Shown: piece after piece, positions 41,795 through 50,224 of the stretch
Numbering within the stretch: position 1 is the stretch's first letter
Layout: each line of letters opens with the position of its first letter
Notes under the pieces: model-generated
The model's input: only the letters and a program-made list of their open reading frames with translations
The model's database searches: none
Told to the model about the DNA's origin: nothing
DNA from: Streptomyces marinisediminis
Lineage (GTDB): Bacteria; Actinomycetota; Actinomycetes; Streptomycetales; Streptomycetaceae
NCBI RefSeq assembly: GCF_026262575.1
Contig: NZ_JAPKFL010000007.1
Span: forward strand, 62,001 to 126,000
DNA: 64,000 nt
Direction of reading: 5' to 3'
Position numbers and translations under genes: made by a program

Positions 41795-42283
41795 TCAGGG
41801 TGGGCAGTGGTCGGGGTGGGAGGGTGGCGGCTCGCGCGTCACAGCGGCGGTGAGCGCCTCGCGCAGCTCCCGGAAGGCCGCCGCGAGCTGCCGGCGCCGG
41901 GCCGGGTCGCCGCCGCGCAGGGCGTGTCCGAGCACCGCCAGGCGGCGGGCCCTGGTCTGCCCCAGCATCCGCCGGCCGGCCGCCGTCAGGACGTAGGCGG
42001 TGCGCCGCTGGTCGCCGGGGGGAGGCGAGCGGGCCAGCAGCCCGGCCGACTCCAGCCGTCCGCACAGGCGGCTCACCGACGGCGCCGCCGCGCCCAGCCG
42101 CGCCCCCAGCAGCCCCGGCGTGGCGCGGCCGACCGTGCCGACCACCGCGAGCGTGCGCCGCTGCGCTCTGGAGAGGGGTTCGTCGGAGGCCGTCTCGGTT
42201 CGTTCCCAGAGCCGGACCAGGACGGCCGCCACCTCCCGGGCATCCGGCTCGGACTCGGTCCCGCTCTCCTGTCGCCTCTCCAC
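41795..42283 (-). CDS. MarR-family regulator, copy 2
   Basis: The 162-residue winged-helix protein is a diverged paralogue of the one at 40993: AAPSVSRLCGRLESAGLLAR and the wing DQRRTAYVLTAAGRRML. GTG 42283 was chosen because GAGGGGG lies upstream; the ATG at 42328 would add 15 residues. Two such regulators beside a sigma factor and phosphatases suggest that the cluster is controlled by more than one signal. Confidence 0.78.
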   Translation of the reverse strand: MERRQESGTESEPDAREVAAVLVRLWERTETASDEPLSRAQRRTLAVVGTVGRATPGLLGARLGAAAPSVSRLCGRLESAGLLARSPPPGDQRRTAYVLTAAGRRMLGQTRARRLAVLGHALRGGDPARRRQLAAAFRELREALTAAVTREPPPSHPDHCPP

Positions 42284-42391
42284 CCAGAGGCCCCCTCGTG
42301 ATCGCGGACACGCTCGCTCCCTGCGCATGCCCCGTCGGGCGCGAGGAATGCGGCCGCGTGCCGTCAGCCGCGCGAGGTCACCCGGACGGCC

Positions 42392-43564
42392 TCACCCGGA
42401 GGCGCGGCCGTACCAGTCCAGGCACACCACGAGCGCGTCGTCGTCCAGCGGCTGCTCCCCCCGGTGGGCGGCCAGTTCGCGCAGGAGGGCGCTGGGCACC
42501 TGGGTGGGCGGCAGCAGCCGGGCGGCGGTCAGCGCGCGGGCGAGGGCGCGTTCGCCGTAGCACTCGCCGCCCGGGGCCGCGGTGTTGTAGACGCCGTCGC
42601 TGCCGAACAGCAGGCGGTCGCCGGGTTCGACGCGGAAGCGCTCGGCCCGGTAGTCGGTGTCCTCGAACATGCCCAGCGGGAGTTGGGCGTCGAAGTCGAC
42701 CCGCTCGACGGCGGCCTCGCGCTGGCGCCACAGGCGCGGGGAGCCCGCGTCGACGGCCTCCACCTCACCGGTGGCCAGGTCGAAGCGGAGCAGGAGCACC
42801 GAGACGTAGGCGGCGCCCCGGTACTGGGCGTAGACGGCCTGGTCGGCCAGGGCGGCCTGGTCGGCCAGCGAGGTCCCGGCGCGGCGGGCGTTGCGCAGCG
42901 CGTTGACGGCGAGGTTGGTGAGCAGCGCGGCCTCTATGCCGGTGCCCATGCCGTTGGTGACGGTCAGCGTCAGGTGGTCGGCGGAGCAGGACCAGTCGTA
43001 GTTGTCGCCGAATATGGCGTACGCGGGCTCCAGGTGGGCGCCGAGGGCGAACTCCTCGCGGGAGAAGGAGCGGCCGGGCAGCAACTGCCACTGCATCTCG
43101 GCGGCCAGCGTGAGCCGGGCGGCGCGGCGGGCGAGCCGGTAGAGGTCGGTGTCGCGCTCGGCGACCAGGATCTCGTGGCCCAGTGCCGCGCAGACGTGCG
43201 CGATCTCCGGGAGCACGGTCTGGTCGAAGCGGTCCGCGGGCATCGTGACGGAGAGCACGCCCATGCGGTCGCCGCGGGCGGTGACCGGCAGGTGCGCCGT
43301 GACGGCCGGGGTGTCCGGCGCGCTGACCACGTGCGGCTCCTGCGAGCCGAAGGCGCGGCCCTGCGGGCTGTCGTGGATGCGGACCGAGTCGACCTCCAGC
43401 GGCACGCCGCGCACCGACTGCAGGGAGGTCAGACCGTAGTCGGCCAGGCGCAGCTCGACGTGGTCGGCGCCGTACTGCTCGCGGAGCGCGGCGGCGACGA
43501 CGTCGAGCAGCCGGTGCGGTGCGGCGGCGCGCAGCGCGCGTTCCACGGCGAGGTATCGGTCCAC
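42392..43564 (-). CDS. GAF-PP2C (SpoIIE-like) protein, atypical metal site
   Basis: The 390-residue protein has an N-terminal GAF-like sensor region (about residues 1-150) and a C-terminal SpoIIE/PP2C phosphatase domain (about 165-390). The usual GDVxGxG motif reads TNGMGTGIEAALL here, with Asn in place of the metal-binding Asp. FGDNYDW and LFGSDGVYN keep the other acidic residues. It may therefore be weakly active or act as a sensor only. The GTG start has CGGGAG upstream. It lies between the MarR pair and the response regulator of the stress island. Confidence 0.8.
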   Translation of the reverse strand: MDRYLAVERALRAAAPHRLLDVVAAALREQYGADHVELRLADYGLTSLQSVRGVPLEVDSVRIHDSPQGRAFGSQEPHVVSAPDTPAVTAHLPVTARGDRMGVLSVTMPADRFDQTVLPEIAHVCAALGHEILVAERDTDLYRLARRAARLTLAAEMQWQLLPGRSFSREEFALGAHLEPAYAIFGDNYDWSCSADHLTLTVTNGMGTGIEAALLTNLAVNALRNARRAGTSLADQAALADQAVYAQYRGAAYVSVLLLRFDLATGEVEAVDAGSPRLWRQREAAVERVDFDAQLPLGMFEDTDYRAERFRVEPGDRLLFGSDGVYNTAAPGGECYGERALARALTAARLLPPTQVPSALLRELAAHRGEQPLDDDALVVCLDWYGRASG

Positions 43565-43733
43565 TGTGTGCTCCCGTCCGGGCCGACCGGCGAGCCGGGG
43601 CTTCCGGAGGGGCGGTCGATGTGGCAATGATCTTACACCGCACGACAACAGTTGCTGCCAGTCAACCAATGGGTACGGCTCGCGGTGCGCACGCCCCGGT
43701 CCGGCGGCGGACCCGGAGCGTCGTACGGCGTGC

Positions 43734-44180
43734 TCAGCCGCGCGGCAGGCGGACCACGGTGACGAAGAACTCGTCGATCTTGCGGATCGCGGCGATGAAC
43801 TGCTCCAGGTCCACCGGCTTGGTGACGTAGGCGCTGGCGTGGAGCTGGTAGCTGCGCAGGATGTCCTCCTCCGCCGAGGACGTGGTGAGCACCACCACGG
43901 GGATGTGGGTGAGCTCGCGGTCCTCCTTGATCTTCTCCAGCACCTGCCGCCCGTCGTACTTGGGCAGGTTCAGGTCGAGCAGGATCAGGTCGGGACGCGG
44001 CGCGGTGTCGTACCGGCCGCGCCGGTAGAGGAAGTCCAGCGCCTCCTCGCCGTCCCGCACGACGTGCAGAACGTTGCCGATCTTGTTGTCCTCGAACGCC
44101 TCGCGGGTCATCAGCTCGTCGCCCGGGTCGTCCTCGACGAGCAGGACCTCGATGGGCTTGTGGCCGGGAGTGCTGTTCAT
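43734..44180 (-). CDS. Rcp1-type single-domain response regulator
   Basis: The 148-residue receiver-only protein has phosphoacceptor Asp in LILLDLNLPKYDG, acidic pocket VEDDPGDE, Thr in VVVLTTSS and Lys in YVTKPVDLEQ. The long ALDFLYRRGRYDTAPRPD loop is typical of Rcp1-like partners of phytochrome-type kinases. With no output domain it must act on another protein. Its ATG overlaps the kinase stop (ATGA), so the adjacent CHASE3 kinase is the likely phosphodonor. Confidence 0.88.
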   Translation of the reverse strand: MNSTPGHKPIEVLLVEDDPGDELMTREAFEDNKIGNVLHVVRDGEEALDFLYRRGRYDTAPRPDLILLDLNLPKYDGRQVLEKIKEDRELTHIPVVVLTTSSAEEDILRSYQLHASAYVTKPVDLEQFIAAIRKIDEFFVTVVRLPRG

Positions 44181-45973
44181 GTGGTGGCTCCTGGGGAGGG
44201 GGAGGGCTCGCCGGCCTCGGTCGCGGAGGCGGCGGGCGTGCCGTCGGAGGCGACGGCTTCGGTGCGGGCGCCGGCGGGGGCGGCGGCACCGCCGGCCGGG
44301 GCGGCGCCGGTACCGGCATCGGCACCGGCGTCGGTGGCAGCGCCGTCGGCCGCGTCGGCGTCCGTCAGCGCGGCGGGGCCGGTGCCGGGGGGTGCCGGGA
44401 GGGTGAAGCACACCCGCGTGCCGCCGGTGTGCGCGGTGTCGAGCCAGATCGTGCCGCCGTGGTGCTCGACGATCTTCTTGCACAGCGCCAGTCCGATACC
44501 GGTGCCCGCGTACGCGTCCCGGCCGTGCAGCCGCTGGAAGATCACGAACACCTTCTGGGCGAACTCCGCCGGCACCCCGATGCCGTTGTCGGTGACGCAC
44601 AGCAGCCAGCCCGGCCCCGCGTCGGCCCCGGGGCCGACGCCCCCCTCGCACGCCTCCACGGTGACCCGTACCCGCGGCGGCCGCTCCGGGTGGCGGAACT
44701 TCACCGCGTTGCCGAGAAGGTTCTGCCACAGCATCGTCAGCAGGTTCGGGTCCCCGGTGATCGCCGGGAGCCGCTCCGGCCGCTCCACGGCGGCGCCGCT
44801 CTCCTCGACCGCGGAGCCGAGGTTGGCGAGCGCCCGGTCCAGCGCGTCGCCCAGCGGCACGTGCTCGCGGGCGTCGTGCAGCCGGCCGACGCGGGAGAAG
44901 GTCAGCAGGTCGTTGATGAGCCCCTGCATGCGCTTGGCGCCGTCCACGGCGAAGTCGATGTACTGCTTGCCCCGCTCGTCCAGCTCGCCGCCGTACCGCT
45001 TCTCCAGGAGTTGGCAGAAGGAGGCCACCTTGCGCAGCGGCTCCTGGAGGTCGTGCGAGGCGACGTAGGCGAACTGCTCCAGCTCGGCGTTGGAGCGCTC
45101 CAGCTCGGTGGTGTGCCGGTCCAGCTCCTCGGCCTGCCGCTGCAGCAGCGCCTCGCGCCCGCGGGCGGCGTCCAGCTCGGCGACGATGTGCTCGCGCATC
45201 GCCTCCACCGACTCGGCCACCGCGCGCAGGTCCGCAGGACCGCTCGCCGGGATGCGGCGCGCGACCTCGCCGCCCGCCACGTGCTGGACGCTCACGCGCA
45301 GCGCGCGCAGCGGGCGCAGCACGGCCAGGTGCAGCAGGAAGGACAGGGCCACGGCGACCGCGACGAAGGCCACCAGCATGCCCGCCAGCAGCCAGGTGTG
45401 CGTGGTGTCCGCGGCCTCCATCTCGGCCTGCGCGTCCAGGCGGGCCTGGAGCAGATGCTCCTCCTGGACGTCGAAGGCGTCCCGCAGCCGGTCGAAGGCC
45501 TGCTTGCTGGCGCGCATCTCCGGGTCCGACTCGGTGTAGACCTCGCCCGCCCCGACCTGGTCGATCATCGGCTCGGCGTGCTCGCGGCGCCACTGGCCGG
45601 CCAGGCGCTCGACTGCGGCGAGGTCCCCGGCCAGGGTGTCGTCGCCCGCGAGCGCCGGGCGCAGCCGCCGCAGCGCGTCGGCCTCGTCGGAAACCCCGGC
45701 GGTGTAGGGCTCCAGCCACGCCTCGTCGCGGCCGATGACGTAGCCGCGCAGCCCCGTCTCCTGGTCCAGCAGCGCCTTCTGCAGCCGGTAGGCGTCGGTG
45801 CGGGCGGGCTGCACGCGCTCCACCAGGTCGTCGGTGTGCGCCGCGCCGCGGGCCAGCAGCGCGGCGCCGCCGACCGCGCACCCCACGACGAACAGCAGGA
45901 TCACGGCGACGACCAGGTGCAGCCACCCGCGCACCGTCAGTCGGGGCCCGGGCGGGCGGGACATCGTGCTCAT
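44177..45973 (-). CDS. CHASE3-HAMP sensor histidine kinase
   Basis: The 598-residue kinase has two membrane helices (about residues 17-40 and 195-220) that flank a CHASE3-like extracellular sensor (KALLDQETGLRGYVIG). HAMP follows (VLRPLRALRVSVQHVAGGEV), then a coiled coil, the phosphoacceptor His in YVASHDLQEPLRKV, N box NLLGNAVKF, G1 VTDNGIGVP and G2 GTGIGLALCKK. The C-terminal 75 residues are Ala/Gly-rich repeats. It is coupled on both sides to a receiver-PP2C gene and a receiver gene. Confidence 0.9.
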   Translation of the reverse strand: MSTMSRPPGPRLTVRGWLHLVVAVILLFVVGCAVGGAALLARGAAHTDDLVERVQPARTDAYRLQKALLDQETGLRGYVIGRDEAWLEPYTAGVSDEADALRRLRPALAGDDTLAGDLAAVERLAGQWRREHAEPMIDQVGAGEVYTESDPEMRASKQAFDRLRDAFDVQEEHLLQARLDAQAEMEAADTTHTWLLAGMLVAFVAVAVALSFLLHLAVLRPLRALRVSVQHVAGGEVARRIPASGPADLRAVAESVEAMREHIVAELDAARGREALLQRQAEELDRHTTELERSNAELEQFAYVASHDLQEPLRKVASFCQLLEKRYGGELDERGKQYIDFAVDGAKRMQGLINDLLTFSRVGRLHDAREHVPLGDALDRALANLGSAVEESGAAVERPERLPAITGDPNLLTMLWQNLLGNAVKFRHPERPPRVRVTVEACEGGVGPGADAGPGWLLCVTDNGIGVPAEFAQKVFVIFQRLHGRDAYAGTGIGLALCKKIVEHHGGTIWLDTAHTGGTRVCFTLPAPPGTGPAALTDADAADGAATDAGADAGTGAAPAGGAAAPAGARTEAVASDGTPAASATEAGEPSPSPGATT

Positions 45974-47286
45974 CGGCTCTGCTCCCATGCCAGGTGGACG
46001 ACGGCCACGTCGTCGCTGTGTCCGCCGTGCCGCTCCGAGAGCGACCGCGTCTGGGCGATCAGCGCGGGGACGAAATCGGCGCCCGACCGGTCGGCGTGTC
46101 CGCGGGCGAGCTCCAGCAGCCCGTCCTCGCCCAGCCGCTCGCCCCGCTCCCCGCAGCGGCCCTCGAACAGACCGTCGGTGAAGAGCACCAGGGCTCCGGC
46201 GGACGGCAGCGCCACCTCCTCCTCGGGCCACCGCGCCAGCCCCTCGGGCAGCAGGCCGAGCGCGGGGCCGGTCGCCGGGTCCAGCAGTCCGACGGCCGGG
46301 CGTGCCGCGTCCCGCAGGAACAGCGGCGGGTGCCCGGCGCGGATCACCCGGGCCGTGCCGCGCGCGGGCGCCAGCTCGACGGTGGTGACCGTGGCGAAGA
46401 TCTCCGGCCGGGTCCGCTCGGCCACCAGCAGCTCCTGCATCAGCCGCAGCGCCGCGGGCCCGCTCTCCCCGGCCAGCGTGAACGAGCGCCAGGCGACGCG
46501 CAGGCACACCCCGAGCGCCGCCTCGTCCGGGCCGTGCCCGGAGACGTCGCCGATGACCGCGTGCACGGTGCCGTCCTCGGTGGCCACGACGTCGTAGAAG
46601 TCCCCGCCCAGCAGCGCCTGTTCGCGCCCCGGCTCGTACTGGGCCACCACGTCCACGACGCGGCTGCGCAGCAGGGGCGACGGGAGCAGTCCGCGCTCCA
46701 GCCGCCGGTTCTCCTGCGCCCGGAGCTGGCTGGCCTGGAGTGCCGCCGTCGCCTGCTCTATCTGGCGCCGCTGGATGGCGTACCGGATGGCCCGCCCCAG
46801 CAGCGCGGGCTCGAACAGGCCCTTGACCAGATAGTCCTGGGCTCCCGCCGAGACGGCCGCCAGGCCCGCGTCCTCCTCGGCCAGACCGGTGAGCACCACC
46901 ACGGCGGCGCGCGGCGCGAGGCCGAGCATCTGCTGCACCACGTCCACGCCCTGCCCGTCCGGCAGGTGCAGGTCCAGCAGCACGCAGTGCGGGGCCGGGG
47001 CCTCGGCGAGCGCGGCCTTGGCGTCGGCCAGCGAGCGGGCCCGGGTGAGCTCCACGGTGACGCCGCTGTCCAGCAGCAGCTCCTCCACCAGCAGCGCGTC
47101 CCCGTCGTCGTCCTCGACCAGCAGCACCTCCGGCACCGCCGTCTCGGCGGTCCGGCGCGGGCGCGGGGTGCGGGCCCCGGCGGGGTCCGCGTCCGCGGTG
47201 CCGGACACTTCCCCGGTCGCGGCCGTGGACCCGGGGACATCCGCCGCGAGGTCGTCCGGGCCGGGCACACCGACGGCGCTCGCCAC
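45970..47286 (-). CDS. Receiver-PP2C (RsbU-like) phosphatase
   Basis: The 438-residue protein fuses a receiver domain (about residues 53-170, phosphoacceptor in CVLLDLHLPDG, Lys in DYLVKGL) to a PP2C/SpoIIE phosphatase with intact metal motifs LLGGDFYDVV, VIGDVSGHGPDEAAL, LFTDGLFE and HSDDVAVVHL. Phosphorylation of the receiver probably switches dephosphorylation of a STAS antagonist such as the product of 47949. The GTG start follows GGAGG. The stop overlaps the kinase ATG. Confidence 0.9.
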   Translation of the reverse strand: MASAVGVPGPDDLAADVPGSTAATGEVSGTADADPAGARTPRPRRTAETAVPEVLLVEDDDGDALLVEELLLDSGVTVELTRARSLADAKAALAEAPAPHCVLLDLHLPDGQGVDVVQQMLGLAPRAAVVVLTGLAEEDAGLAAVSAGAQDYLVKGLFEPALLGRAIRYAIQRRQIEQATAALQASQLRAQENRRLERGLLPSPLLRSRVVDVVAQYEPGREQALLGGDFYDVVATEDGTVHAVIGDVSGHGPDEAALGVCLRVAWRSFTLAGESGPAALRLMQELLVAERTRPEIFATVTTVELAPARGTARVIRAGHPPLFLRDAARPAVGLLDPATGPALGLLPEGLARWPEEEVALPSAGALVLFTDGLFEGRCGERGERLGEDGLLELARGHADRSGADFVPALIAQTRSLSERHGGHSDDVAVVHLAWEQSR

Positions 47287-47330
47287 TGCCCCACCTCCGA
47301 TATCCTTCGGTCGCCGGTTCGCCGACGCGT

Positions 47331-47354
47331 GCGGCAAGTGAGGATACTTGCCGC
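47331..47354. promoter_or_regulatory. 9-bp inverted repeat between divergent phosphatase and RsbW-like genes
   Basis: GCGGCAAGT and ACTTGCCGC are exact complements with a 6-base spacer. The repeat lies 45 bases before the receiver-PP2C start and 130 bases before the RsbW-like start, in a locally AT-richer tract. An operator is the simplest reading. Confidence 0.5.
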
Positions 47355-47483
47355 TTACGAATAATTGCACCGACCCAAAGGAGTCGGCGCACGGCCCCCG
47401 GTTCACGCCCGCGGCCGTTTGCCACCCCCCGCGCCGGGAATCCGCACGAGCAGCACACTCCACGCGGAAGGGGGTTACGGCGG

Positions 47484-47912
47484 ATGACCGTGACCGGAGC
47501 ACCCACCCTCATCTGGAACGTGCCCAGGGCACCCGGCGCCTTCGCCCGCGCTCGCGACCTTACCCGGTCGACGCTGCGCCGGTGGGGCTGTGATGCGGAC
47601 GGCACCGACGTCGTCGTCCTCCTCGTCTCCGAGATGGTGACCAACGCCCACCGCCACGCGGACAGCGACGCCGCCCTGTGCCTGTCCCCCTCGCCTGACG
47701 GCGTGCAGGTGTCGGTCCAGGACGCCAGCCCGCGCCGGCCGGTGCGCCGGGCGCCCGACCTCACCTCGGGCACGGGCGGACTGGGCCTGCAGATCCTGGA
47801 GCGCCTGGCCAGCCGCTGGGGCGTCGAGCCGCACGGCCCCGGCAAGCGGGTGTGGGCCGACGTGCCGTGCCGCACGGGGCTCGCGGCGGCGACGGCCACG
47901 GCGGCGGGTTAG
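47484..47912 (+). CDS. RsbW-type serine kinase/anti-sigma factor
   Basis: The 142-residue GHKL ATPase has N box VLLVSEMVTNAHRHADS and glycine box GTGGLGLQILERLASRWG, without a phosphoacceptor His. It fits the RsbW family, which binds either a sigma factor or an unphosphorylated STAS antagonist and phosphorylates the latter. The STAS gene follows 36 bases later. The likely target sigma factor is at 39256. Confidence 0.85.
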   Translation: MTVTGAPTLIWNVPRAPGAFARARDLTRSTLRRWGCDADGTDVVVLLVSEMVTNAHRHADSDAALCLSPSPDGVQVSVQDASPRRPVRRAPDLTSGTGGLGLQILERLASRWGVEPHGPGKRVWADVPCRTGLAAATATAAG

Positions 47913-47948
47913 CTTGGAGGTACGAACACGTATCCAGCAACGGAGCCG

Positions 47949-48368
47949 ATGGTGCTGAGCGACCCGGACCGACTCACTCTCACGGACGTCGTCCGTACCG
48001 AGGGGTGCGCCATGCTGCGCGTCGCGGGCAAGCTGGACGTCTCCACCGAACAGCAGCTCCTGCGCCGCGCCGGTGACCTCGTCGACGACGGCCGCCACCA
48101 CCTCGTGCTGGACCTCACGGCGCTGTCCTTCTGCGACTCGCGCGGCCTGAACTGCCTGCTGTCGCTGAACTGGCTGTGCCGCCGGCTGAACGGCTCGCTG
48201 CTGCTGGCCGGCGTCGGCAGCCGCATCATGGAGCTGTTCGCCCTCACCGGCACCCGTCACCTCTTCCGCTGCTTCCCCACCCCGGGCGAGGCCGTCGGCG
48301 CCGTCCCGCTGGACCTGCGCCCGGCCTGGCCGCCGTCCGACGGCCGGCTCAGCCCCTCCGGCGTCTGA
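47949..48368 (+). CDS. STAS-domain anti-sigma antagonist (RsbV-like)
   Basis: The 139-residue protein has a STAS fold: MLRVAGKLDVSTEQQLLRRA, HLVLDLTALSFCDSRGLNCL (phosphoacceptor Ser in DSRGL), LLLAGVGSRIMELFALTGT. Phosphorylation by the adjacent RsbW-like kinase would release the sigma factor's inhibitor, and dephosphorylation by the receiver-PP2C protein would reverse it. The C-terminal 25 residues are Pro-rich. Confidence 0.88.
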   Translation: MVLSDPDRLTLTDVVRTEGCAMLRVAGKLDVSTEQQLLRRAGDLVDDGRHHLVLDLTALSFCDSRGLNCLLSLNWLCRRLNGSLLLAGVGSRIMELFALTGTRHLFRCFPTPGEAVGAVPLDLRPAWPPSDGRLSPSGV

Positions 48369-48512
48369 GCCCCGCCGCACCCTCGCCCACCGCGCCCCGC
48401 GCCACCGCGCCGCGTCCACCGCTCACCGCGCGCCCGGCCGGCGCGGCCCCGCCCACCGCGCGACCGCACGCCGCGCCCCCACCCGTCGTCCCCTCGCCCA
48501 CCCCGCGACCGC

Positions 48513-50039
48513 TCACCGCGCCGAGGGGGAGACGTACGCCACGTACGACGGCGAGGAGGACCACGACGGCAGCGGCACGGCCCGCCAGCCGCGCGCGTGC
48601 CGGGGCGGCTCCCCGCCGTCGGCGACCAGCACCGCCACCGGTCGCCGCTCGGCGAGCGCCCGCAGCCCGGCGGCCGTGATGCTCTCGTCGTGCCCGGCGG
48701 GCTGCCGGGAGGCGCACCCGGCCCGGTAGGCCACCCGCACCGCGTCGTGCCCGGACACCACGCACGGCGGCCGCACCCCCGCCCGGTTCAGCTCGGCGGC
48801 CACCGCGGCCACGGCCTCCCCCGCCGCCCCGCTCCGCGCCGCCGCCCCGTGGGCGACGCCCGCCTGCACCGCCAGGTGCCCCGCCAGCACCAGCGCCAGC
48901 GCGCCCGCGACCACCGGCCGCACGCCGCGCCGTCCGCCGCAGGCCAGCCGCACCAGCCCGAACGCCACCGGCAGCATCAGCAGGGCATAGGCGGGCAGCA
49001 GGAACCGGGGCGCCGCGTAGTCGATCAGCAGCAGGTAGGGCACCGCCAGCGTCAGCCCGGTCGCCGTCGCCAGGACGACCGGCGTCCGCCGCCGGCGCCG
49101 CACCCCGCGGACGCGCCACACCGCGACGACGCCGAGGGCCACCGCCACCGGCAGCGCCAGCCACCACAGGCCGGTGACGGGGTGCTCCCAGCCGACGGTG
49201 CACGGGCGGCACAGGGAGCGGCCCGCCTGGGCGACGAGCTGGTCGTCGAAGGCCAGGTGCCACCCCATGCCGCCCTGGATCTCGCTGGCCCGCTCCAGCC
49301 GCGCGAACAGCCCCCCGTAGGCGGCGTGGGCCTCGGCCACCCACGGGGCCACGCCCGCCAGCGGCCCGAGCACGACCGCGGCCAGCAGCGGCGGGCGGCG
49401 CCAGCCGGGCACGGCCAGGGCGGCCGCGCCGAGCGCGAGGGCCAGCCAGGCGGCGTCCGGCGGGCGCAGCAGCGCGGCAGCGGCGAGGGCGAGGGCCAGC
49501 CCGGCCAGGGCGCCGCGTTCCCCGGGGTCGTCGGCGACGCGCAGGAAGCAGCCGACGGCCGCGAGCGTGGCGAACGCCACCCACAGGTTCGGCATCACCT
49601 GGGGCCCGTAGAACAGCGTGATCCACACCGTGGCGAACAGCGCCCCGGCCAGCGCCAGTACCGGCGGGGGCAGCAGCCGCCGCCACACCCACAGCGCGAG
49701 GAACAGCGCCAGGCCGGAGAGCGCGGCGAGGTAGAGCCGCAGCGCCGGCTGAGCGTCGGTGAGCGCGAGGACGGGCGCGACGAGGTAGCTCACGCCCCGG
49801 GCGCGCGGCGCACTGAGGTAGGCGGCCGGGCGGTCGGGGTCCACCTGGCTCACGTAGACCGTCTCGTCCCAGCCGAGCCCGAGGCCGGGGACGACGAGCA
49901 CGAGCTGGAGCAGCACGTAGCCCAGCGCGGTGCCGCCGAGCCACAGCGCCGGCCGGTCCCCGCGCGCGTCGAGCTGCCGCAGCGCGAAGCGGAATCGTTC
50001 CCGCTGGCGGCCGGGAAGCACCGGGCTCGGAGACTGCAT
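48513..50039 (-). CDS. Glycosyltransferase-like polytopic membrane protein
   Basis: The 508-residue protein has about ten membrane segments and an extracytoplasmic-type acidic motif LGLGWDETVYVSQ after the first, the arrangement of GT39/GT83 (ArnT/mannosyltransferase) enzymes that use lipid-linked sugars. The C-terminal 90 residues form a soluble domain (GVRPPCVVSGHDAVRVAYRA). Substrate is unknown. The start MQSPSPVLPG was chosen; the upstream open frame is Arg-rich noise. Confidence 0.7.
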   Translation of the reverse strand: MQSPSPVLPGRQRERFRFALRQLDARGDRPALWLGGTALGYVLLQLVLVVPGLGLGWDETVYVSQVDPDRPAAYLSAPRARGVSYLVAPVLALTDAQPALRLYLAALSGLALFLALWVWRRLLPPPVLALAGALFATVWITLFYGPQVMPNLWVAFATLAAVGCFLRVADDPGERGALAGLALALAAAALLRPPDAAWLALALGAAALAVPGWRRPPLLAAVVLGPLAGVAPWVAEAHAAYGGLFARLERASEIQGGMGWHLAFDDQLVAQAGRSLCRPCTVGWEHPVTGLWWLALPVAVALGVVAVWRVRGVRRRRRTPVVLATATGLTLAVPYLLLIDYAAPRFLLPAYALLMLPVAFGLVRLACGGRRGVRPVVAGALALVLAGHLAVQAGVAHGAAARSGAAGEAVAAVAAELNRAGVRPPCVVSGHDAVRVAYRAGCASRQPAGHDESITAAGLRALAERRPVAVLVADGGEPPRHARGWRAVPLPSWSSSPSYVAYVSPSAR

Positions 50040-50157
50040 GCGGACCTCGTACCTCGGACCGGGCGTGGGCTGACGCCCTGCGTACCCGCCACCCTCCCCC
50101 CGACCCGCCTGTTCCACCACGCGGACTACGGCACCCGGCGGACCCCGCGACGCGCCG

Positions 50158-50187
50158 CGGGGCGCCCGCGCGGTCGCGGGCGCCCCG
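50158..50187. terminator. Terminator after the symporter gene
   Basis: A perfect 13-bp stem, CGGGGCGCCCGCG with its complement, has a 4-base loop. It follows the symporter stop on the minus strand and lies before the glycosyltransferase-like gene. Confidence 0.6.
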
Positions 50188-50224
50188 GGGCGGCCTGGCG
50201 CGTCGCCGTGGCGACGCGGGCGGG

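Noticed and set aside
45974..47899. N-terminal extension of the histidine kinase to 1240 residues
   Set aside because: The extension reads through the receiver-PP2C gene in another frame; ATGA coupling places the kinase start at 45973.
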